From the NCBI GenBank assembly GCA_903921455.1, contig CAIXPZ010000050.1:1-30216 (forward strand): a stretch of 30,216 nucleotides of DNA, in the 5' to 3' direction. The translations under genes were made by a program, and so were the position numbers. Positions 1-9,800 of this stretch are shown here, one piece after another. Positions within the stretch are counted from its first letter, which is position 1, and each line of letters opens with the position of its first letter. The stretch is from an uncultured Verrucomicrobia subdivision 3 bacterium (lineage in GTDB: Bacteria; Verrucomicrobiota; Verrucomicrobiae; Limisphaerales; UBA11358). The notes under the pieces were generated by a model that was not told the DNA's origin, did not search any database, and worked only from the letters and a program-made list of their open reading frames with translations.

Positions 1-891
1 AACAACTCCGTCCGCCAGCCCATCCTGAATCTGCAGATCGCCAAGGCGTATCTGGCCGGCACCGACAACGGTATCGCCACCCGCACCTGGCAGCAGGCGC
101 TGGAGAGCCTTACCGGCACCAAACAGGGCGCCAACCAGCAGCGCTGGCGGACCGTCGCCAAGGACAAAGCGCTGGCACTCGTGCTCCCGCGCGTCATTAT
201 CGAGACCCAGGGCGAACTGCTGTTGAAGGCGATGCAGGCAGGCACCGTTTCAACCAACGTGTTTCTGCGCCGGCTCCATAACTTCTGCGTGGACATGAAT
301 TGGCTGCCTTATCCACTCATCCCCAAGCGCCAATGGCCGGCCGTGAAGTACAAGGAGAAGCGCGCCATCACGCTCGAAGAACATCAGCGGATTATCACCG
401 CTGAGGTGAACCCCGAACGCAAACGCCTTTACCAATTGTGCTGGCATCTGGGCGCCAGCCAGGGCGACATTGCGGCCTTGAAAGGCGAGGATGTGGACTG
501 GCAGAACGGCGCGGTGAGCTACACGCGGAAGAAAACCGGCGTGCCGGTGATCATCCACCTGGGCACGGAAGCATTAAACCTGTTCAAAGACCTGCCGAGC
601 GAAGGCGTGTTGTTTCCGTATCTGTCGCGAGTGAGGGCAGGGGATCGCGCCACCGAATTCGGCCAGCGCTGTAGGCAGCTTGGCATCAAAGGCGTGACGC
701 TCCACTGCTACCGCTATGCGTGGGCTGAGCGTGCCAAGACTGTAGGCTATCCCGAACGCTTCGCCCAGGAGGCTTTGGGCCACAATAGCAAGGCCGTGCA
801 TCGAGCCTATGCGAAACGCGCCCTGATGAAACTACCATCGCTGGAGGAATATGAGCTCAAGGCCAAGGAAGGCGCTGCGCATGGGGCGTGA
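1..891 (+). CDS. Tyrosine recombinase/phage-type integrase, 5' end outside window
   Basis: The reading frame is open from the first base, so the N-terminus lies upstream of the window; a GTG at 181 is only an internal start option. The C-terminal catalytic domain of the tyrosine recombinase family is visible: a beta-strand lysine in TRKKTG, the H-x-x-R box (HCYR, bases 703-714), a second Gly-His (GHNSK, His at 781-783) and the nucleophilic tyrosine in RAYAK (codon 808-810). The helix that normally carries the first catalytic arginine (TGLR-type motif) reads LGASQGDIAALKGEDVDW, so that Arg is absent or displaced. I recall similar 'S/Q-x-DIA-L' versions as common in Verrucomicrobiota and Planctomycetota, so this may be a lineage feature and not decay. 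The upstream part (NQQRWRTVAKDKAL) fits the core-binding region. Role: site-specific DNA strand exchange, probably linked to a mobile element. Family assignment is fairly sure; activity is uncertain. Confidence 0.8.
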   Translation, partial: NNSVRQPILNLQIAKAYLAGTDNGIATRTWQQALESLTGTKQGANQQRWRTVAKDKALALVLPRVIIETQGELLLKAMQAGTVSTNVFLRRLHNFCVDMNWLPYPLIPKRQWPAVKYKEKRAITLEEHQRIITAEVNPERKRLYQLCWHLGASQGDIAALKGEDVDWQNGAVSYTRKKTGVPVIIHLGTEALNLFKDLPSEGVLFPYLSRVRAGDRATEFGQRCRQLGIKGVTLHCYRYAWAERAKTVGYPERFAQEALGHNSKAVHRAYAKRALMKLPSLEEYELKAKEGAAHGA

Positions 892-1206
892 GACTGGCGA
901 ATCCAATTGCACACGCCGGCTGTCCAGCCTAGTCGGAAATCTGAAAGCGGACATTTTGAGGGTGTCGCATTCCGGGTAAAATGAATTCCCTGAGAGACCG
1001 GCTATGCCAACCCACCAACACTCATTTTATTCCGGTCGGGGATTAGAACTGTCGAAAGAAGACGGGCGGTCCGGCATTAAATGGCACTGTTTTAAAGCAG
1101 TAGACTGTGTAAGTTGAGTGCGAGTTGTTTCCCGGGGCAAACAAGGTTAATGGTGACGCATGACATCTTGCTGTCCTATTTATGGTTGGCATAGTTTATG
1201 TAAATT
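892..1206. other. 315-bp gap between recombinase and first GH88; probable promoter region
   Basis: No gene is supported here. Two imperfect inverted arms sit at 972-984 (CCGGGTAAAATGA) and 1022-1035 (TCATTTTATTCCGG), 37 nt apart. This could be a stem or an element-end remnant. The right part carries a motif at 1101-1114 that recurs before the gene at 3857. An A/T-rich stretch runs from about 1170 to the ATG at 1207, where the promoter would be expected, but no clear -35/-10 pair or Shine-Dalgarno can be assigned with confidence. Confidence 0.5.
1094..1114 (+). promoter_or_regulatory. Candidate operator, copy A of shared intergenic motif
   Basis: TAGACTGTGTAAGT at 1101-1114 is identical to a 14-mer at 3662-3675. 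It is preceded by AAAG and overlaps a small inverted repeat CAGT-AG-ACTG. It lies about 93 bp before the GH88 start. The two exact copies both lie in gaps before genes of this locus, with the LacI-type regulator between them, so a regulator-binding site is plausible. This is inference only. Confidence 0.35.
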
Positions 1207-2427
1207 ATGAAAACAAAGGCGACTATGGAGTGCCGCCAGAATGCGGTCGAGACCGGCCGGCAAGTCCCGCCGCAGGAAAAATTATCAGCTGCGCTTGAAC
1301 TGTGCGTTGGCAAGATACGTTCCAATATCCAGCGACTGGCTGACCGGCCGGAAACCAGCACCTGGTCATGGCACAAGGAAGGTAAATATTGGAAGTGGGA
1401 TGAGAATTTTTTTGCAATCGGAAATTGGACGACATCGTTTATCACCGGCATGGGATTGCTGGCGTTCAAGCAAACGCAGGATGAATTCTTTTTGAAGCAG
1501 GTTGAACGCCTGGCCCCAATCTATCGGCTCAAGGTCTATGAGCATGATATGGACACGATGCACGATCTAGGGTTTCTCTACTCGCTCTATTCGGTGGCAC
1601 TTTACAAGCTGACCGGCACGCCGGCGCACCGGGAGACGGCCCTGCGGGCAGCGGAAGTGCTGGCGGCACGGTATATACCCACCGGCCGTTTTATTCGAGC
1701 CTGGGGCCGGCTGGATAGCCAAGGCGTGGGGACAAAAGATGACGGGTTCATACTAACGGAAGACATGGCGATCATTGATTGCATGATGAACCTGCCACTG
1801 CTCTTCTGGGCTTCAGCGGAGACCCATGACGACAAATATCGGCAGATTGCAATGGCGCACGCCGACACCACGCTGGCAAATTTCATTCGCCCGGATGATT
1901 CGCTGTTTCATGCCTACCGGTTTGATCTCAAATCAGGCGCGCCAAAGCGGGGGGGAAATTATTGCGGCTATTCGATCCCATCACACTGGGCACGGGGGAC
2001 GGCTTGGGCCATCTACGGGTTTGCCTTGTGCTTCAGCTATACGCGGGAGCAACGGTATCTGGACGCGTCGCTGCGGCTGGCGCGAAAATTCATTGCCAAT
2101 CTGGATGAACACGGCGTGCCAGTGTGGGACTTCAAACTATCGCCGGGAGAAGTTGCCTTGCGCGATTCCTCGGCCGCTGCCATCGCGGTTTGCGGGTTTC
2201 AGGAACTTGAGCGAAATGGAGCGGCCGACAAAACCATTGCGAACGCGAAAGAAATGCTGCTGGCCCGCCTATGCAGTCCCAATTACCTGAACTCTGATGA
2301 GGCTGAGGGCGGCTTGCTGCGAGATGGACAGGTGGGGCGGGCACAAAACACCTTCACCAGCTGGGGGGATTATTTTCTGATGGAGGCATTGGCGGTGGAG
2401 TTGGGAATGGATTCAACATTCTGGTGA
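1207..2427 (+). CDS. GH88 unsaturated glucuronyl/uronyl hydrolase (copy 1)
   Basis: The 406-residue protein has the usual length for GH88 and an alpha/alpha-barrel. GH88 enzymes hydrate the 4,5-double bond of unsaturated uronic acid at the non-reducing end of oligosaccharides released by polysaccharide lyases, which frees the sugar next to it. Visible family marks are NWTTSFITGM, the HD-x-GFLY box with Asp at about residue 120, RFIRAWG, and the second catalytic Asp at about 191 in IIDCMMNLPLL. The SHWARGTAWAIYGFA and SWGDYFLMEAL segments are also typical. No signal peptide is seen, so action is probably cytoplasmic. A close paralogue lies at 22313. The ATG at 1207 has no good Shine-Dalgarno; an in-frame ATG follows at 1225. 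GH105 (unsaturated rhamnogalacturonyl hydrolase) is the main alternative, but the HDxGF and FIRAWG boxes favour GH88. The regulator follows 65 bp downstream. Confidence 0.9.
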   Translation: MKTKATMECRQNAVETGRQVPPQEKLSAALELCVGKIRSNIQRLADRPETSTWSWHKEGKYWKWDENFFAIGNWTTSFITGMGLLAFKQTQDEFFLKQVERLAPIYRLKVYEHDMDTMHDLGFLYSLYSVALYKLTGTPAHRETALRAAEVLAARYIPTGRFIRAWGRLDSQGVGTKDDGFILTEDMAIIDCMMNLPLLFWASAETHDDKYRQIAMAHADTTLANFIRPDDSLFHAYRFDLKSGAPKRGGNYCGYSIPSHWARGTAWAIYGFALCFSYTREQRYLDASLRLARKFIANLDEHGVPVWDFKLSPGEVALRDSSAAAIAVCGFQELERNGAADKTIANAKEMLLARLCSPNYLNSDEAEGGLLRDGQVGRAQNTFTSWGDYFLMEALAVELGMDSTFW

Positions 2428-2492
2428 ATCGCTTTTTGACCTCCCAAAATCATTTCTTGGAAACGGACTCGGCCCTGACATAGACTCGGGAT

Positions 2493-3590
2493 GTGTCCCG
2501 GCTGCAAATGAAACCTTCCACTCAACCGAGCGAAGCGGCTCCTACTCAACGCCGAGTTACCATGCGCGATGTGGCCAAGCAGGCTGGTGTATCGCACGCC
2601 ACGGTTTCGATGTGCTTTCGCAATGCGCCGTCCATACCTGAGAAACGGCGCAAACAGGTTTTAAGACTGGCGGAACAGATGGGCTACCGTCCGGATCCGG
2701 TGCTTTCAGCGCTGGCGGATTACCGGAATCGCAACTCCCCGAAACCGATTCAAAGCGCCCTGGCATGGATCAATCGCTGGGATCAGCCGGAAAAATTGCG
2801 GAAATATAATGAATTTAATTTTTACTGGCTTGGCGCTTCCCGGGCGGCTGAACACTATGGTTATCATTTGGAGGAAATACGCTGGCCGGCAGACTTGTCA
2901 GCCAAACGCGTTGAACAGATTTTGCTAACCCGCAATATTCGCGGGATTTTGATCCCGCCTCATGAAACGGTGCCGGACTGGGGCGATTTTGACTGGCGCA
3001 AGTTTTCAATCATCCGTTTCGGCATGAGCGTCCGCAAGCCTGATTCCAATCTAGTCACCGCCGACCAGCAGCGTGCGGTGCTGATGGCTTTCGAGAAGAT
3101 CAAACAATACGGCTATGAACGCATCGGGCTGGTGACCGGTCGCGATTATGATTCTAAGCTGGGTGGCAACTTTATCGGCGGACTGGCGGCGGCGCAGGAA
3201 CTATTCGATTTCGAGCACACCCTGCCGCCGCTACTGACATCTGAACGCAGTTATCTCGAAAATCGGGTAATGGCGAAACGCGTTTTGGGACAATGGTTAA
3301 AAAAGCATCGGCCGGATGCGGTGCTCACCACGGAAACCACGGTTCCCGGATTGATCCGCGAATTGGGCTACCGGATTCCCCAAGACATCGCCGTGGCCGG
3401 AAGCAGCCGCGACATTCCGGTGGACGCCGGCATCAACCAGACCCCGGAAGACATCGGACGGATTGCTGTGGAAATGCTGGTGTCGCTGATCAAAATGAAT
3501 GCCTGCGGCGAGCCTTCCTCGCCCTGCCGGATTTTAGTCGAAAGCTGCTGGCAGGATGGAAAATCCCTGCCGCCGCGCTCCAAGCCGTGA
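2493..3590 (+). CDS. LacI/GalR-family transcriptional regulator
   Basis: An N-terminal helix-turn-helix of the LacI type is clear at about residues 22-68: TMRDVAKQAGVSHATVSMCF followed by the hinge-like MGYRPDPVLSAL. The rest (about 80-360) resembles the periplasmic-binding-protein sensor domain, with GILIPP, YERIGLVTGRDYD, KHRPDAVLT and a late IGRIAVEMLVSLI. Such proteins usually repress sugar catabolic genes until a sugar ligand binds. The start is uncertain: GTG at 2493 gives 365 residues and ATG at 2508 gives 360; both lie ahead of the HTH. It sits 65 bp after the GH88 gene and before a gap with several inverted repeats, which makes it the natural candidate regulator for this locus. The actual ligand and operators are unknown. 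Confidence 0.9.
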   Translation: MSRLQMKPSTQPSEAAPTQRRVTMRDVAKQAGVSHATVSMCFRNAPSIPEKRRKQVLRLAEQMGYRPDPVLSALADYRNRNSPKPIQSALAWINRWDQPEKLRKYNEFNFYWLGASRAAEHYGYHLEEIRWPADLSAKRVEQILLTRNIRGILIPPHETVPDWGDFDWRKFSIIRFGMSVRKPDSNLVTADQQRAVLMAFEKIKQYGYERIGLVTGRDYDSKLGGNFIGGLAAAQELFDFEHTLPPLLTSERSYLENRVMAKRVLGQWLKKHRPDAVLTTETTVPGLIRELGYRIPQDIAVAGSSRDIPVDAGINQTPEDIGRIAVEMLVSLIKMNACGEPSSPCRILVESCWQDGKSLPPRSKP

Positions 3591-3609
3591 GGGGTTCGCG
3601 CTTCAGGTA

Positions 3610-3625
3610 AGGCCATATTTGGCCT
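3610..3625 (+). terminator. Small hairpin just after the regulator gene
   Basis: AGGCCA-tatt-TGGCCT forms a perfect 6-bp stem 20 nt after the regulator stop. There is no clear T-tract (CCTTCAAAG follows), so it is at best a weak or Rho-assisted terminator. Confidence 0.3.
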
Positions 3626-3653
3626 CCTTCAAAGAATAAATCTGCCTGATAAA

Positions 3654-3675
3654 ACAGTCGCTAGACTGTGTAAGT
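3654..3675 (+). promoter_or_regulatory. Candidate operator, copy B of shared intergenic motif
   Basis: ACAGTC-gcta-GACTGT (3654-3669) is a perfect 6-4-6 inverted repeat. It overlaps the 14-mer TAGACTGTGTAAGT (3662-3675) that is also found at 1101-1114. Inverted symmetry, an intergenic position 180 bp before the giant surface-protein gene, and nearness to the LacI-type gene suggest a binding site. There is no experimental support. Confidence 0.4.
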
Positions 3676-3814
3676 GGACTTCTGTTTGTAAATCACAGAG
3701 GCTGGGAATAGAGTCTCAACAGAACTCCATGACAAAAAAGTTTATGAAATATTTCAGCCCAATTGTCGCTCCTGCATTTGGCTCCGCCAATGCTACTTTT
3801 TGTAACCACTGGAT

Positions 3815-3828
3815 CCTTGAATTCAAGG
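3815..3828. promoter_or_regulatory. Perfect 14-bp palindrome before the giant surface-protein gene
   Basis: CCTTGAATTCAAGG is self-complementary over all 14 bases and ends 28 bp before the ATG at 3857. It could be an operator for a dimeric repressor or lie in the 5' leader. It does not match the motif at 3662, so if both are operators they would serve different proteins. Confidence 0.35.
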
Positions 3829-3856
3829 CCGCCAACCAACCAAATCTAAACTAGCC

Positions 3857-6800
3857 ATGAAAACCAACAACCCACCTCGTATTATGAAAATGTTGACTTG
3901 TATTAAACAATCGCCCGTTCAATTGGTGATTGCCTGTCTCCTGTCGCTGTCTGCAACTCCAGCCATAGCCGCGAACGGGAACGATACTTGGCTCGGCAAC
4001 ACCGATGCCAACTGGGCCGTGGCGGCCAACTGGAGCCCGGCGGTGAATGCGCCGCCGATCGGCGGGGACTGGCTGTTCTTTGGCGCGGCGGGATCGTCTG
4101 GCGCGACGTTGACAAATAATCTGACGGCCGGGACTTCGTTTGCCGGTATCACGTTCAATGCCGGTGCCAGCAGTTATACCATTTTGAGCAATTCGATTAC
4201 GCTCACCGGCGGCATTACCAATAACAGTGCTGCCGTGCAAAACATCAATTTCCCGATCAGCGGAGGAACTGTGTTTGCGACGACGAACGGCGGCAACTTG
4301 ACCATTAATGGCGTCATGTCCGGCTCTACCGGCTATACGATTATTGGAACGAACGGCGGCACGGTGACGCTCAACGGCACCAACACTCACACCGGTGCCG
4401 TTACCATTAACAATGCAACGGTAGTTTTGGGAACACCTAATGCTCTGACAGTCGGAACGGCCACCGCCAATGCGAGTGGTTGGGTGTTGCAGCAGAACGT
4501 CATCTTGGATGTGAAAGGCAATAATCAAACGGCCTATGGATGGATTGACGGAATTGACGCGAACAACACAACCCCGACTGGAACTTGGATCACAAACAGT
4601 TCGGCCACGCTGGCCACGTTGACCATTACTAACTTTGGCAACAATTTTAAATATCGTGAAGGTAATTTTGGCGGAAACCTAAAGCTTGTGCTCACGGCCA
4701 ATAATCTGGGAAACACTCAGAACGGCAGACCAGGCAGCGCTTTCCAGATGCAGGTTCCGGGCAACACCTACTCGGGCGGCACAGTAATCCAAGGCCTTTG
4801 GGGCAATCCGTTCACGGTCACCAACCTCAACAGCGGCACTTATGGTTTTGCCACCACGGGAAATACGAACACCGCCATCTTGCGTAATTACAACGCCGGA
4901 CTGGGTTATAGCGTTTTAGGCAGCGGCCCGCTGACATTGGACAACGGCGAATTATGGGTCACGTCGATATTTACCTACACCAATCCGATCGTGGTCACTT
5001 CCCGGGGCGGTATTTTGAATGCCGAGCAAAACCAGTTTTATGCCGCAGGCGCCACCGTTACCGGCACGGGGCTGCTGGCGCTGGAAGCCAACAACAAGCA
5101 ATATTTTTTCACCAACGACTGGAGTGGTTTCACGGGCACCCTAGCCGTAGATGCCAATGATACGATTGTAAATTTCTGCTCCAATTCACCCGCCGGGGAC
5201 CTGGTGTTTTGGGGGGCATACAATGCCACTTACGGCACTCTACAATGGAACGGCGATGCAACCCAGCCGGCCACGCTGGCGTTCACCCGCGCCAATTCCG
5301 GCTCGGCTGCCGGCATCGCTGGTGCCGCAATCCTGACCGGCCGGTTGTCCAACGGCATGACCAACGCCTTGACTTACAAGTTTGGCGACAACACGGCGAC
5401 CACAAATAATTTCGGCGCAATAATTCAAAACGGCAGCGGTGCGGTTGGCGTCACCAAGATTGGCAGCGATACGCAGATTCTATCCGCAGTGAACACCTAT
5501 ACCAATCCAACGTACGTCGGCGGCGGCACGCTGGTTTTGAGCGCGGTTAACAACGGCGGCGGCGGTTGTGTGGTGAGCAACGGTGCCACTTTGAGCTTTG
5601 GCGGCACCGGGAGCCTGACCAATACAACTGCCACGGTCAATGTCCTTGCAGGTGGCACGCTGGTCAGCGGAGGAGCGACAATTGGCGGTCTGGTGACTAT
5701 GGGGGCGGGTAGCGGCGCGATCAACCTTCGGGACAGTATCATCAACACCAATACGCTAGCCGGTGGGCTGACGTTGGATAATGGCAATGTTCTCAGTTTC
5801 GACCTGGGCAGCGCCTCAGACGTCATTGCGATTACTGGTGGTGCCTATACCAAGAACGCCGGCACGGTCACAGTGAATGTCGCAGGCACTGGCTTTGGCG
5901 CCAATACATATCCGCTGATTACCGGTGCCAGCATCAGTTCGACCAACGGTTTTGTCTTGGGAACGGTCCCTTCTAATCCTTCCTTCGCGTATGCTTTGGT
6001 GGCTGCCTCGGGCAATCTCGCCTTGCAAGTCACGGTCGCAGTCGTTTCTCCAGCGACGGCTTATTGGAAGGGTGGCGTGGACAACAATTGGACCACGCCC
6101 GATAGCGGCGCGATCTTCAACTGGTCCACTAATTCCGCCGGCACGGTGACCACCGGAGCCAAGCCAGGCGTTACCACGGCGGTTACCTTCTCCGGCAGTG
6201 GCGCAGCCAATCAAACCACCGTCCTCGGCGGGAACTTTGAAATCAACAGTCTGGCGCTGACGACCAGCGCCAATGTTGGCATCGGTGGGGCCAATGCCCT
6301 GCAGTTGGATTCCGGTGGTTTGACCATTAATTCCGGCGCGGGCAATCTTACCGTCAGCAATTCGAGCCTCGTGCTTGGTGGCGTGCAGTTGTGGACCAAC
6401 AGCTCGGCGAACACCGTCACGGTGAGCGCTCCCATCAGCGGCTTGAGTTCAGTGACTCTGGGCGGTGGAAATACGGTCTGGTCTGGCGCCAACAGCCATG
6501 GCGGCACGACGCTCAACGCCGGTAAGCTGACCTTGAACGGTTCCGGCACGCTGGGTTCCAGCAGTGCTGCGGTAACTGCAAACAGTGCCACCATTGATTT
6601 GGGTGGCAGCAGTCAGAGTGTCGGAGCGGTGAGTCTGGTAAATGGTTCAGTGATCACCAACGGCACAATCACCGGCACCAGCTACTATTTAGAATCCGGC
6701 ACGATTTCTGCCGTGGTGGGCGGTGGTGTGATCAATGCCGTCAAGAGCACTCCCGGCACCGTGGTTTTATCAGCGAACAACACTTTTGCTGGTTCCATGG

Positions 6801-9800
6801 TCGTGAACAATGGCACCTTGCAAATTGGCGCCGGAGGCAGCACCGGCAGTTTGAATGAAGGCAGCTTGGCGGTCAGCAATGGAGCCGCGCTGGTGTTTAA
6901 CAGCGCGGGTGCCCAGACCAACGGCGGGGCTATTTCCGGATCTGGACCGATCAGTATTGTCGGCGGCGGCAGTGTCACACTAAACAATTTAGCCAACTCT
7001 TTCACGGGAAACATGCTGGTGGATGGCAGCACCTTGATTGCGGCGACAGCCAATAATACTTACAACGAGGTAAATGGCAGCCTGGGTAATCCCTCGGTGG
7101 CACGCACAATAACTTTGACCAACGGCGCAACCTTGAGCCTGCAAGGCGGCAACGTTTTGGGCGGCTGGTCGTCCACCCGGTGCGGCGTAGGCATCTCGGT
7201 CAATCCGGGTTGTCAATTGGCCCTGAATGTGATTAATCCTCCCAATACGGGCGATAGCAATCCCCTGGGTGAAGTGGACTTAAATGGCGGCCAGTTCTGG
7301 GCAGGAAGTGGCTGGGGCATTTATAATCAAAGTGCGATTCTTATCAGCAACATCGTCGTCGGCGGAACGAGCCCTTCAACCATAGCGCCCCTGCCGGGCA
7401 GTGATGCCACCAAAAATGGCATCCACGTTGGCCAGTCAGGATTGAATGTCAGTGCCGATGTCGCTAACAATCCGGTCAAGTTCATCGTGAACAGCACGGG
7501 TTCGGGAAGCGTTGATCTGACCGTATCCGCCCGCTTGCTGGATCCCCCTTATTCCGGGTCGCTTGGGTCCGGCGGATTCAATACGAATGCGAATGGCGGA
7601 ATTTATAAGGACGGCACCGGCACGATGCTGCTGACCGCCGTGAACTCCTTGAGCGGGCCGAACCTAGTGGCGGCTGGCAAGCTGATTGTCAGCTCCATTC
7701 AGGGAGCCACCGGCATGACCAATTATTTTGATGTCTTTGATGGTGCTGTTTTGGGCATTCTGGTCAACGGAACGAATCAATGGTCGCCGTCCCTTGCCTA
7801 TCTCGGCACGGGGGGTGGCGGTATTACGCTTGAGTTTACCGGATTGAACAACACGAATGTTGCGCCTTTCAATCCGGCTTCCGTATCCGTTCCCGGACCG
7901 GTGACGGTCAATGTGTATGGGGCACTTGCGGTCGGACAATATCGTCTGATTGCCAATGCGGCCGGTTCCATCGGCTCATTTAGTCTCGGCACCCTGCCTC
8001 CGGGGGTGGAAGCCAGCCTGGTCGCGGACACAGATGGCACGACAATTGATTTAAGTGTGACCGCCGGCTCGGAGACGTTCGTGTGGTCCGGACAAACCGA
8101 CACCAACTGGGACAAGACCACCGTTAATAACTGGAAAACCAACGGCATAGCCATTATTTACCAAGACTTGGTGCCGGTGCTTTTTGCCGACGGTGCGGCG
8201 AAAACTAATGTCAATCTGGCGGCGACGGTGACGCCAGCCAGTATGATGGTTTCGAACAACACGGCTCATTACACATTCTCCAGCGCCACCAGCAACAAAA
8301 TTACCGGTGTGGCTGGCTTAACTAAGATTGGCAACGGAGTATTGACGCTAACCAATCTAAATAATGACTTTAGTGGTGGATCCACCATTAATGAAGGCAC
8401 CGTTGAAATTTCCGAGAATTTCAATCTCGGCTCCGGGTCGGTTCAGTTGAGCGGTGGCACTTTAAGTATCCTGCAAAGCTTCACCAACTCACATGCCCTG
8501 ACGATTGGACCGTCCGCTGGCAGCGGCGCTGGAGCGCTTGATGTGGCCGCCGGTCAGACCTTAACGGTAGCCAACATCATCGCTGATACTGTCGGTGGCT
8601 CCGGCACGCTAAAAAAGACCGGATCAGGCGTTTTGACCGTGGCGGCTTACAATACTTATTCCGGCGGCACAGTAGTCAGCAACGGCACCCTCTCGTTAAA
8701 CCAGGGTGGTGGTGGCACGGGTGCCGTTCGCGGGGCCCTTACTATCTATCCAGGGGCTACTGTGTTAACGACGATTGGTGACGCGCTTGGTTATACGGCC
8801 AATGTCTCCGCCACGCCCATCAACATCTTCGGGGGCACTTTGACCAATTCGTCGGGTGCTAATCAGGGGTATATCAGCACGTTTAACTTGCTGGGCGGCA
8901 CGATGAGTTCTTCCGGCGGCGCCTATAATTTTAATGGCACCAACTCCGCCATTAACAGTCTGGCGACCAATGTGACATCCACCATCAGTGGCCCGATCCT
9001 GTTGCGTGCCGACGGACTTACGATTACCACCGCGCTGGGAACGGTTCCGGGAGGAGTTGACCTGCAGATCACAGGCAAAATTACCGGGGGCACCAATGGC
9101 ATCGTCAAGGCCGGTGCGGGCACATTGCAGACCACCGGAACGAACACCTACACCGGCGCAACGACAGTTGGCAATGGCACTTTACTGGTGAGTGGTTCAG
9201 TGGCGAGTGCAGTCGTGGTGAACGGAGGGACGTTGGGCGGGACCGGCACGATCAGCAATAGCGTGGTCGTGAACAGCGGGGGCACACTCTCCCCCGGGAG
9301 CAGCATTGGAACGGTAACTATCATAAGCAATCTTACCCTGAATGCTGGTTCGACCAGCCACTTCGAGGTGAATGGATCCACACCGGTCAACGACGCGGTC
9401 GTAGCGGGTGGAACCGTAGTTTACGGGGGAACGCTGCAAATTGTGCCGACCGGCTCCTTCACCGCCGGCCAACAGTTCCAGTTGTTCATCGGGGCGGGAG
9501 CCACCAATGCCAGCAACTTTGCAAGTTTGCTTGGTTCGCCGGGAGCTGGCTTGGCATTTGACTTCACCAATGGTGTGTTGAGTGTGGTGTCCACCATTCC
9601 GGCCGGTCCGACGCTGACCAGCGTCACGCCGAATCCGGTGACGGGATCTACCTATGCGGTGACCTTGAACCTCACCGGAAGTGGGTTCACCGGGGCAACG
9701 GCAGTATTATTAACGAACCTGACCGCCGCCAGCGGAGCCAGCTATGTGCCGACCGTGAACAGCGACACGAGCATCTCGGTGAGCTTCGCGTCAGGCACAG

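Noticed and set aside
1207..2427. GH105 unsaturated rhamnogalacturonyl hydrolase
   Set aside because: The HD-x-GF and FIRAWG blocks and spacing of the two Asp residues fit GH88 better; GH105 remains a minor option.
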